Source: Candidatus Thorarchaeota archaeon MP8T_1
GTDB lineage: Archaea > Asgardarchaeota > Thorarchaeia > Thorarchaeales > Thorarchaeaceae
NCBI GenBank assembly: GCA_002825465.1
Contig: PJER01000028.1
Span: 1 to 29,574 of the forward strand
Length of the DNA stretch: 29,574 nucleotides
Reading direction: 5' to 3'
In this document: piece after piece, positions 23,597-29,574 of the stretch
Layout: each line of letters opens with the position of its first letter
Position numbering within the stretch: the first letter of the stretch is position 1
Position numbers and translations under genes: made by a program
The notes under the pieces: model-generated
What the model was told of the DNA's origin: nothing
The model's input: only the letters and a program-made list of their open reading frames with translations
The model's database searches: none

Positions 23597-24394
23597 TCAT
23601 CCTGAACAAGTTGCTCTGACAAAATATACAGGATCCGCTTCTGAGTATTTGAATCCCATTTTTTCATACATTTTTTGTGCAGGAGTGTTATCCTTAAAGT
23701 AATGCAAAATAACTAGTTCAGATGTTTTCAAAACCTCATCTACCACAGCCTTAGTGCTTGCAGCAGCATATCCCTTTCTCTTGTGATCTGGATGAGTTGC
23801 AATATTACCAATCTCTGTTCCGTAGGGGGTCATGTAATGAACTCCTGCAACAGCCAAGATCGTACCATCATCTTCGATGATTCCATAAAATGGACCTAGA
23901 TCCATAGCATTTGGAGTCCATGCTGGTGTCCCACTCAGTCGATATAATTCTCTCAATTTATCCGCATGATCGATTGATAGTCTGACTGGAGTTTGTTTGC
24001 ATTCACATTGTAGCATGGTCGACCTGTCTGCAATCATCTGCCGTTCTTTGATTGGTTTCAAGATGACACAAGCCTCACCAAATTGGTTCAGTTGCTCTTC
24101 GGTACAGATAGCAATGAACTCCTTACCTACTAATCGGTCAGAATAATGCGCCATTATCTTCCTCAATGATTCGACATTACGACACCAGAATGCTGTTGCA
24201 AGGAAGTCCAAGTCACTATAAAGAGAGAAGATCGCATCAATTCTTCCGTCATTTCTAAGAATTCTCACATCACACCAATCTCTCAATTGAGTGCAATCAG
24301 CTATCAAGACAATATTAGATAGGGTGTCTTCTGATAGAATTTCTAGGACTTCTTCTATTGCATCTTCTGAAAGAGGTTCAATATCTGTTTTCAT
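23597..24394 (-). CDS. GNAT acetyltransferase with N-terminal extension
   Basis: 265 residues. The C-terminal GNAT domain (about 135-260) shows IIEDDGTILAVAGVHYM, GNIATHPDHKRKGYAAA (the acetyl-CoA loop, R-K-G-Y-A) and LHYFKDNTPAQKMYEKMGFKY, an FR47-like ending. The N-terminal 130 residues have no clear motif and resemble the non-catalytic half of two-domain GNAT proteins. GAGGTGA lies 5 bases before the ATG. Its start is 5 bases past the stop of the DinB-like gene, so the two are one operon. Substrate unknown. Confidence 0.85.
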   Translation of the reverse strand: MKTDIEPLSEDAIEEVLEILSEDTLSNIVLIADCTQLRDWCDVRILRNDGRIDAIFSLYSDLDFLATAFWCRNVESLRKIMAHYSDRLVGKEFIAICTEEQLNQFGEACVILKPIKERQMIADRSTMLQCECKQTPVRLSIDHADKLRELYRLSGTPAWTPNAMDLGPFYGIIEDDGTILAVAGVHYMTPYGTEIGNIATHPDHKRKGYAAASTKAVVDEVLKTSELVILHYFKDNTPAQKMYEKMGFKYSEADPVYFVRATCSG

Positions 24395-24399
24395 TTATT

Positions 24400-24906
24400 T
24401 CACCTCTGTTTTTCTTTGAGTATTTTCATTCTGTACGGGACATAGTCAGTCATAACAACATCTCTTCCAAGAATGCGTAATCCCATCACAATTTGACCCC
24501 GATGATAGGTCGCATGATTTACAAGGTGAAAGAGAATCTCCTCAAAAGTGATTCTGAGCTTTCCATCCTCAGTGGCAATATCTACATGCTCTACTGCTCG
24601 TGTATCCACCATATCTGCAAATAATTTTGTATACTCTCTGATTGAGACGAAAATCTCATCTCTTGTCATATTCAAAAAATCTGGTTCATCACCAGGTTCC
24701 ATACCCATCCAATCAATATACCACTCCCACCAATCTTCTGCAAGATGTGCGTATCGCCTTCGAATACTCCCTCCATTTTCATAAAGATCTCGATTATACT
24801 CCTCATCAGTTAGAGTTTCTACTATCTCCCATATGGTAGTATCTGCCCACTCAAGATATCTACTCATTTTCTCAAGAAGAGTCATAGTAAAAGCAAGACT
24901 ACACAT
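24400..24906 (-). CDS. DinB-like four-helix metal-binding protein
   Basis: 168 residues. The pattern of a DinB/DUF664-type helical bundle is visible: LEWADTTIWEIVETLTDEEY at the first helix, RRYAHLAEDWWEWYIDWM with the first histidine, and LFHLVNHATYHRGQIVMGLRILG with the NHxTYHRGQ double histidine, giving the three-His metal site of the family. Known relatives include thiol transferases and damage-induced proteins; no substrate can be assigned. ATG 24906 is used here; ATG 24885 (residue 8) is equally plausible because neither has an SD. Upstream it faces the secreted Ntn hydrolase across a 165-base promoter gap. Confidence 0.82.
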   Translation of the reverse strand: MCSLAFTMTLLEKMSRYLEWADTTIWEIVETLTDEEYNRDLYENGGSIRRRYAHLAEDWWEWYIDWMGMEPGDEPDFLNMTRDEIFVSIREYTKLFADMVDTRAVEHVDIATEDGKLRITFEEILFHLVNHATYHRGQIVMGLRILGRDVVMTDYVPYRMKILKEKQR

Positions 24907-25071
24907 CTTAAGGCAATTGTCCTTCCATAAGATTGTATTTGCACTTTTTGTCTAATTCTATTATTTGTATCCAGTTACTTTGGAACCTTCTTCAAACATT
25001 GCGTCAGAGGCTGTACTTTTATTTCAAAAATTTAAATCAAAGGATTAAGAACGAAGGGGTTATAATCTGCA

Positions 25072-26568
25072 GTGAAAGATTGGAACAAAGCTATACTGAT
25101 TATCCTTACTCTATTCCTACTACAAGTTCTTGCCACAAATGATGTGATTCCCAAACAATCTAAATTCGATGAATCAGAGATCTCCATTAATGAAGCGATT
25201 TCGATACTTTCAACCTCTACTGATTTGCCGATTAATTCTACATTTTTGGAAGATGAATGCAGCTCAGTCATTGTAACTGGAAGTGCAGCAAAGGATGGTC
25301 GTGCAATACTGATGAAGAATAGGGATTGGTCTCTCGAACCTCAGAATAGGCCAATATACACCCCTGCTGAGAAAAGTAACTTTGCGTATGTTGGTGTGAA
25401 TTCAAATACCATGGGAATCAATGAGAAAGGATTAGCGCTCATGAACACTGCAATGCCAGAACTTGAATCCGAACCTGGTCTAGGAAATCTAAATCTTAAC
25501 CAAAGACTACTGGAAGAGTACGAATCGGTAGCTCAGGTCGCTAGAGACCTCAATAATAGCAGATCCTTCATTGGACCGACATATCGATCTTCAATGGGTA
25601 CAATTGCAACTTGTATTGGCATCGTAGATCGGTTCGGAGTCGGTGCATTTTTTGAAATCAGCAACACCGAAGCTTATGTTCAGTATATCGTTGATGGCTA
25701 TGATACACGTGCAAACCACCCTAGGATATTTGCAGGACATGAAGGTGGACCTAGCGGACGAGACCAATACTTGCTTGACATACTTGATGCAGTTTATGAA
25801 AAGAATGGAGTAATCACATGGGAAGATATTATGCAGAATGCCTCACGATATGTGCGAAACAAAGAACTCGGGTCCACTCCTTTCTCCATTGATGGTGAAG
25901 CCTGCAATGAAGCAACTGTTGCTGCAATGGTTGCTGTTAGTGGAGATGACCGATATGATGGGCGTCTAAACGTAATGTGGGGAGCCTATGGTCCCACCCC
26001 TCTAGTGAGTGTTTTTGTTCCTTCAATGGTTGCGGCAGGTGATACTCCAGGTTCTACTAGTAGTCTATGGTATTTCACGAATCAAAAATACCAATCTGCA
26101 CAAGTACAGAGTAATCCTATTCTACTTGATCCATATCGTATCCGAGAAATCCAAGATTATGCTTTCTTTGCAGAAGAATATTCCATTGATGCATTTGATA
26201 GTCTTTTATCATGTGTTCCTGAAGGACTTTCAGATTATCAGCTTCAAGATACTCTAAGAGATTTCATCACTCGAGTAGATGATTATGCAGCTGAGGTTTT
26301 CATTGAGGAGTCATTTTCTATTAGCGTTCCTGATTCAGTCACTTTTCCAACACCTACAGTCGTTTCTACAACCACCTCAACAGCTACAGGAACATCATCA
26401 ATTTACACCAATCCTTCAGAAACAAATCCATCTAGTAGTACAAGCAGTAATGAATCAAGCCCATCCCCTTCTGCAATTAATGTTGATATATCCGTGTTTC
26501 TTGGATTTGGCATCGGTGGTGCGATTAGCATAGTCGTAGTGTTGATTTTCATCAAGAAAAATCAATAA
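25072..26568 (+). CDS. Secreted, membrane-anchored Ntn hydrolase (C45/choloylglycine-hydrolase-like)
   Basis: 498 residues. Signal peptide about 1-22 (KDWNKAILIILTLFLLQVLA). A short segment leads to DECSSVIVTGSAAKDGRAIL, where Cys about 63 is the expected N-terminal nucleophile after self-cleavage, followed by KNRDW (about 82-86) and GINEKGLAL (about 115-123), all positions typical of C45 and related Ntn amidases. After the catalytic body comes a Ser/Thr/Pro stalk (about 425-475), one helix and the tail KKNQ, so the enzyme is displayed outside the cell. Likely an amide hydrolase on an external substrate. Start is GTG; TTTAAAT at 25031-25037 would give a leader of about 12 bases. Confidence 0.85.
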   Translation: MKDWNKAILIILTLFLLQVLATNDVIPKQSKFDESEISINEAISILSTSTDLPINSTFLEDECSSVIVTGSAAKDGRAILMKNRDWSLEPQNRPIYTPAEKSNFAYVGVNSNTMGINEKGLALMNTAMPELESEPGLGNLNLNQRLLEEYESVAQVARDLNNSRSFIGPTYRSSMGTIATCIGIVDRFGVGAFFEISNTEAYVQYIVDGYDTRANHPRIFAGHEGGPSGRDQYLLDILDAVYEKNGVITWEDIMQNASRYVRNKELGSTPFSIDGEACNEATVAAMVAVSGDDRYDGRLNVMWGAYGPTPLVSVFVPSMVAAGDTPGSTSSLWYFTNQKYQSAQVQSNPILLDPYRIREIQDYAFFAEEYSIDAFDSLLSCVPEGLSDYQLQDTLRDFITRVDDYAAEVFIEESFSISVPDSVTFPTPTVVSTTTSTATGTSSIYTNPSETNPSSSTSSNESSPSPSAINVDISVFLGFGIGGAISIVVVLIFIKKNQ

Positions 26569-26570
26569 CA

Positions 26571-26651
26571 CTACCAATCGTCATCATCATCTTCCCACTC
26601 ATCATCCTCCCAGTCTTCCTCTTCCCATATATCATCATCATCGAATCTCAA
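26571..26651 (-). CDS. Asp/Glu/Trp micropeptide 2 (26 residues)
   Basis: From TTG 26651 the peptide reads MRFDDDDIWEEED then WEDDEWEDDDDDW. Eighteen residues are acidic and Trp lies at 9, 14, 19 and 26. GAGGTG (26663-26658) is 6 bases upstream of the TTG, the same SD and almost the same spacing as in micropeptide 1. GTG at 26660 is in frame but overlaps the SD. Codons vary (GAT, GAC, GAA, GAG), so it is not a plain DNA repeat. It lies 75 bases downstream of the RNase Z-like gene and may be the last cistron of that operon; it stops 2 bases from the convergent Ntn hydrolase gene. Function unknown. Confidence 0.55.
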   Translation of the reverse strand: MRFDDDDIWEEEDWEDDEWEDDDDDW

Positions 26652-26726
26652 AGAATACACCTCAAGCAAGTCTGGTTCAACTATCTACCTTTCAGGCTAT
26701 TATCAATTTCCTACATTTTACAAGAT

Positions 26727-27539
26727 TCAGAAATCATCCAAGTCTATTCCCGATATTACTCGACCATGATAGTGTCTTGTAATTTCTTTGACCAAGTCGT
26801 CATCTGATTGCCCCATGAATAATTGATGATATAGGATGAGCAGTTTAGGTCTAACCTCTTTTGCTATTTCAGCTAGTTCTATTGTAGATGTATGAACTGT
26901 TGAATGATATTCTCTCCATTCTTTTGTTCGTTCCTTAAGTCCCTCTGCAGAGTAGACCTCATGTATTAGTAAATCACAATCTTTAGCATAATGAATAAGG
27001 TTTCTAGAAAATGAGGTGTCTCCGGATACAACAACAACTCTGTCAGGTAGTGTGAATTTGTACCCAAAGGATTCCAATGAACCATGAGATACTCGAAACG
27101 CCTCGACTCGTACATTATCATCTGAATAGATTTGCCCCTCATCAATCTCATAAGGATGTACAATGTACCCATTTGGGTTGGCAGGTTCAAGTCCATCAAC
27201 TCGTTCACGAATATCTAATTTGTATGCTGACAAGATACTATTCGTCATATCCACAATACCTTTTGGCCCATAGACCTCAAGAGGTTCGCAACGTTCAATC
27301 ACTCCTGGTGTAAGAATTACGTCAGGATATCCAATTGTATGATCTGAGTGCAAATGAGTGAGAAACAAACGAGTGATTTTAGAAACAGCTATTCCTGCGG
27401 CAACAACTCTTCTTACAACACCTGCCCCACAATCTATCAAGTATAATGAATCATTTACCAGCATTGCGACTGAAGGTCCAAATCTTTCAGGATCCGGATT
27501 TGGATTTCCTGTACCCAACAGAATGACTTTACTCCTCAT
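26727..27539 (-). CDS. MBL-fold hydrolase, RNase Z-like
   Basis: 270 residues. Opening MRSKVILLGTGNPNPDPERFGPS is typical of the tRNase Z/arylsulfatase branch. Metal ligands: FLTHLHSDHTIG (about 60-71), FRVSHGS (about 148-154), VVSGDTSFS (about 169-177) and the closing HSTVHTS plus LLILYHQ (about 241-247). The exosite arm and PxKxRN block of true tRNase Z are not evident, so it may be a related phosphodiesterase or esterase. It begins 22 bases after the MarR stop and is probably part of that operon. Confidence 0.85.
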   Translation of the reverse strand: MRSKVILLGTGNPNPDPERFGPSVAMLVNDSLYLIDCGAGVVRRVVAAGIAVSKITRLFLTHLHSDHTIGYPDVILTPGVIERCEPLEVYGPKGIVDMTNSILSAYKLDIRERVDGLEPANPNGYIVHPYEIDEGQIYSDDNVRVEAFRVSHGSLESFGYKFTLPDRVVVVSGDTSFSRNLIHYAKDCDLLIHEVYSAEGLKERTKEWREYHSTVHTSTIELAEIAKEVRPKLLILYHQLFMGQSDDDLVKEITRHYHGRVISGIDLDDF

Positions 27540-27561
27540 TCTATCCCACTCTAAGTGATTG

Positions 27562-28002
27562 CTACTCTGATTCTTGTGATACTAGATTCTTCAAAATTCG
27601 ATGGAGAAATGCTTCTAACTCATCTATTTCCTCTGGCGTAAATCCTTTGTAGAAAATCTTGGTCATATCTGCGGATAGTTTGATGTAGGTATTCTGAAGT
27701 TTTCGAGTCTTATCCGTTAAACGAATTAGTGTTTTCCTTCTGTCCTGCTCAGATTGAACCCGCATTATATGTCCTGCAGCTTCAAGATTGTCAAGAAGCT
27801 CACTAAGTGTAGATTTTCGTAGTAAGGTCCGTTTCGTCAGATAATTAATTGGAACATTGTCTTTCTGCCATAGTGCAAAGAGAATTCTCCCCTGTCCAGG
27901 ACCGATTTCCATATCATGTTTTTTTAGGAGCTCGGTAAATACACGTCTTCCTAGATGATGTATCTGTGTGATGAGGAATCCTCCCTCTCTCTGAGACATC
28001 AT
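27562..28002 (-). CDS. MarR-family transcriptional regulator
   Basis: 146 residues with a winged-helix domain: ITQIHHLGRRVFTELLKKHDMEIGPGQGRILFALWQ, then the recognition helix TLLRKSTLSELLDNLEAAGHI and the wing EQDRRKTLIRLT, which is the classic MarR DxRxxxLxLT block. The C-terminal helix mediates dimerisation. The upstream stop and this start overlap as TAATG, so translation is coupled to the FMN protein; ATG 27999 is a second possible start. It probably represses its own operon; palindromes at 28472-28517 are candidate operators. Confidence 0.9.
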   Translation of the reverse strand: MMSQREGGFLITQIHHLGRRVFTELLKKHDMEIGPGQGRILFALWQKDNVPINYLTKRTLLRKSTLSELLDNLEAAGHIMRVQSEQDRRKTLIRLTDKTRKLQNTYIKLSADMTKIFYKGFTPEEIDELEAFLHRILKNLVSQESE

Positions 28003-28469
28003 TATTCATCACCCAGTGTAATCTTGAAGGTTCCCCTTCCTGTCCAACCTTTGGCAATCTTTGGTTGCAATCTTATAACAGTATGATCAGGATCGTTATA
28101 CCCCTTGGGATAATATCTCTCCCATCCGTCGTGCCAGAGTTCCCTCTTGATGCCCTCATCCTCTACTATCTCGATATTACCTCCAAACATGCTTCCTTTC
28201 CATGACTCCGGATCGCAATAATAAACAGAGGCTGATGAATTCTTCTTGATATCATCAACCTTTGTGGAGGATGTATTTGTACTGAATATTATTGTGAAGT
28301 CCCCTTGTTTCTTAAAGAATGGAACCAATTTTGGAAACCGCTCTTTATTTCGCAGATTGAACATTGCTCTAGTTTGCGGATATCCTTCATCATCAATAGT
28401 GGTGAGATATGCAGGCCAACCTGTCGTAAGAAGTGTTTTACATTGTAAACGAAAATCATCTTCGCTCAT
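28002..28469 (-). CDS. FMN-binding split-barrel (pyridoxamine-phosphate-oxidase-like) protein
   Basis: 155 residues from ATG 28469 (MSEDDFRLQCKTLL). The frame is open to 28595, but that part is low quality and crosses the putative promoter. AYLTTIDDEGYPQTRAMFNLRN, TIIFSTNTSSTKVDDIKKN and ASVYYCDPESWKGSMFGGNIEIVEDE follow the split-barrel flavin-binding pattern of general-stress-protein-26-like proteins. It probably binds FMN or F420 and acts as a redox enzyme or flavin store; the cofactor is not certain. AGGTG sits 10 bases upstream. First gene of the likely operon with MarR and the MBL protein. Confidence 0.82.
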   Translation of the reverse strand: MSEDDFRLQCKTLLTTGWPAYLTTIDDEGYPQTRAMFNLRNKERFPKLVPFFKKQGDFTIIFSTNTSSTKVDDIKKNSSASVYYCDPESWKGSMFGGNIEIVEDEGIKRELWHDGWERYYPKGYNDPDHTVIRLQPKIAKGWTGRGTFKITLGDE

Positions 28470-28471
28470 GC

Positions 28472-28526
28472 TGGACACACCTATAATAGTTCGTGTCCAA
28501 ACTGTTAGAACCCTAACTAAATATAG
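28472..28526 (-). promoter_or_regulatory. Promoter with two palindromes (candidate MarR operators)
   Basis: TGGACAC (28472-28478) and GTGTCCA (28493-28499) form a perfect inverted repeat with a 14-base spacer, beginning 3 bases upstream of the ATG at 28469. GTTAG/CTAAC (28504-28508 and 28513-28517) is a second perfect palindrome. Minus-strand TATA-like CTATATTTAG (28526-28517) would start transcription near 28493-28498, so the first palindrome would cover the start site and leader and the second the region between TATA and start. Binding by the operon's own MarR protein is inference. Confidence 0.45.
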
Positions 28527-28591
28527 ATTGTGGTCGAGGATATCGATAGTAATAACTGATATACCTGCTACTTCTGTGACGTACCGTAGTA

Positions 28592-29458
28592 TCAATTATT
28601 CTTCTCATCACTCCGTTTGTCACGGACTTTGTCCATGAACTCTGGTGTGATGACAGTGATACCTTCTTCCTTTGCAGCTTTGACTACTCCTTCAAAGACC
28701 CTTTTGAGAAAGATTCTAGGTACGTTCACAATCTTTTCAGCAGCCTCTTCTGTCCATTCTACTGAAGGATCAAAACGCTTTGCAGCATACATCACAGTAT
28801 TGATGTTCGTACCTTTGTCTTCTGGTATTCTGACTTTATACGGTTTCTTTACCTCTGCAAACCAGAAGTAGATGTTGTCCCTAAAACCAAAATCAATTGG
28901 AAGATTGGGGAAGGACTTCTCATCCATTCCTCGAATGATTGCCTCTTTGTATTTCTTCTGGAGATGAATACTGTTTACTTTGAGAAGGAAGTTGTCACAA
29001 CCCTGAATTAGTTTATGTGGATATGACTTATCCCAGGTACATTCGAATATCTGGATTGCTTCTTTTACCACTTCTGGGTAATTTCTGCCATTTCCATTAT
29101 CAGGGCGCATTGATGGTATAAGGGAAAAGACACTATTAGTCATCTTTTCCTCTGTTGTTTCTCCTGGGAATCCAAGAACGACACAATTCTCCATGTACTT
29201 TTTATCATCAGGAATGAAATTGATTGCGCAAATCCCTGTTCGTTTAATGTTCATTGCAGTGTTACTGTCTTCACGACAAATGAGCATCATTGCATACTTG
29301 TCTTCCTCAGCAATAAGATGTGGAAAGCACAGAGAATATGGTCCCAAATTTGTCTGTCCAGTTTCCGCCATGGTACTAACTAAGACTACCGGCATTGGAA
29401 AGAAGGAACTAGTCTGATAGAAGTTATCAAGTATTTTGATTTGTTCAAAGTCTGTCAT
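28592..29458 (-). CDS. Flavin reductase-like domain fused to a PCP_red domain
   Basis: 288 residues. The N-terminal ~200 residues match the flavin-reductase/flavoredoxin split barrel: FFPMPVVLVSTMAETGQTNLGPYSLC, MLICREDSNTAMNIKRTGICAINFI and a closing IFECTWDKSYPHKL/LLKVNSIHL segment. The last part, VEWTEEAAEKIVNVPRIFLK (233-252) then RVFEGVVKAAKEEGITVITP (253-272) and EFMDKVRDKR, fits the PCP_red motif (W-x-x-E-A, V-P, G-x-x-x-I-T-P-E) known from the C-terminus of protochlorophyllide reductase subunits and small stand-alone proteins. The fused protein probably moves electrons using flavin; the role of the second domain is unknown. It stops 123 bases before the split-barrel gene. ATG at 29458 with no SD. 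Confidence 0.8.
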   Translation of the reverse strand: MTDFEQIKILDNFYQTSSFFPMPVVLVSTMAETGQTNLGPYSLCFPHLIAEEDKYAMMLICREDSNTAMNIKRTGICAINFIPDDKKYMENCVVLGFPGETTEEKMTNSVFSLIPSMRPDNGNGRNYPEVVKEAIQIFECTWDKSYPHKLIQGCDNFLLKVNSIHLQKKYKEAIIRGMDEKSFPNLPIDFGFRDNIYFWFAEVKKPYKVRIPEDKGTNINTVMYAAKRFDPSVEWTEEAAEKIVNVPRIFLKRVFEGVVKAAKEEGITVITPEFMDKVRDKRSDEKNN

Positions 29459-29574
29459 GGTTGATTCATCCCTAGTGTGATCAATATGTCAATGTCAAGT
29501 CACTGTTCTGACCACGATTTCAGTGATATTTCATAAATACATATCTGGAATATATTATATTAATCAATAATAAT

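Noticed and set aside
26009..26533. Plus-strand ORFs overlapping the secreted Ntn hydrolase
   Set aside because: They are out-of-frame readings of a clear gene with signal peptide, catalytic motifs and anchor.
28470..28595. 42-residue extension of the FMN split-barrel ORF
   Set aside because: It crosses the TATA-like box and palindromes; the family match starts at ATG 28469.
1..29574. CRISPR array, transposase or integrase
   Set aside because: No regularly spaced repeats, no cas-like protein, and no DDE, HUH or tyrosine-recombinase motif was seen on either strand; the only direct repeat pair is the trailer element.

Overview
The window starts inside the last ~550 bases of an archaeal 16S rRNA gene and continues through about 29 kb of AT-leaning, densely packed DNA. 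No 23S, 5S or tRNA gene follows. The 16S sequence is clearly archaeal. Several traits fit an Asgard-type archaeon: 16S unlinked from 23S, secreted proteins that end in a Thr/Ser-rich stalk, one membrane helix and a short lysine tail, mixed leaderless and Shine-Dalgarno (SD) starts, frequent TTG/GTG starts and T-rich terminators. The exact lineage is inference. The 16S 3' end gives a usable anti-SD, and I used GGAGG, GAGGTG and GGTGAT leaders to choose starts.

Layout. 1-700: 16S 3' end and structured trailer. 700-2430: two minus-strand genes, a PD-(D/E)XK-like protein and a membrane-anchored coiled-coil protein, bracketed by two copies of a hairpin-bearing trailer repeat (605-677 and 2427-2495), so this may be an inserted or duplicated cassette. 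2607-5756: a large surface protein with a C-terminal anchor. 5879-10586: an MBL-fold hydrolase, a 53-residue Cys-rich mini-protein, an MgtA-type P-type ATPase and an alpha/beta hydrolase. 10756-15152: a C45-like Ntn hydrolase, an isoprenylcysteine-methyltransferase-like membrane protein, an ATC-hydrolase-like protein and an acyl-CoA synthetase. 15158-19514: a DUF1801 protein and its neighbour, a MoaD-like beta-grasp protein, an ABC-2 exporter pair and an MFS transporter. 19617-24906: a short minus-strand unit encoding an Asp/Trp micropeptide, then two GNAT enzymes, an 8-helix membrane protein, a DUF116 protein, an ornithine-cyclodeaminase/alanine-dehydrogenase family enzyme and a DinB-like protein. 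25072-29458: a secreted, membrane-anchored Ntn hydrolase, then a minus-strand group: a flavin-reductase/PCP_red fusion, and a likely operon of FMN split-barrel protein, MarR regulator, RNase Z-like hydrolase and a second Asp/Trp micropeptide.

The most unusual observation is the pair of tiny acidic ORFs (19868-19954, 28 residues; 26571-26651, 26 residues). Both are almost entirely Asp/Glu punctuated by Trp, both lie on the minus strand, and both follow a GAGGTG ribosome binding site at good spacing. I know of no described family that they match. The first sits on its own short transcription unit, with a TATA-like box, a downstream Lys/Pro/Ala-rich reading frame lacking a start codon, and a GC-rich hairpin followed by a T-tract. 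The second is probably the last cistron of the MarR-linked operon. Their function is unknown.
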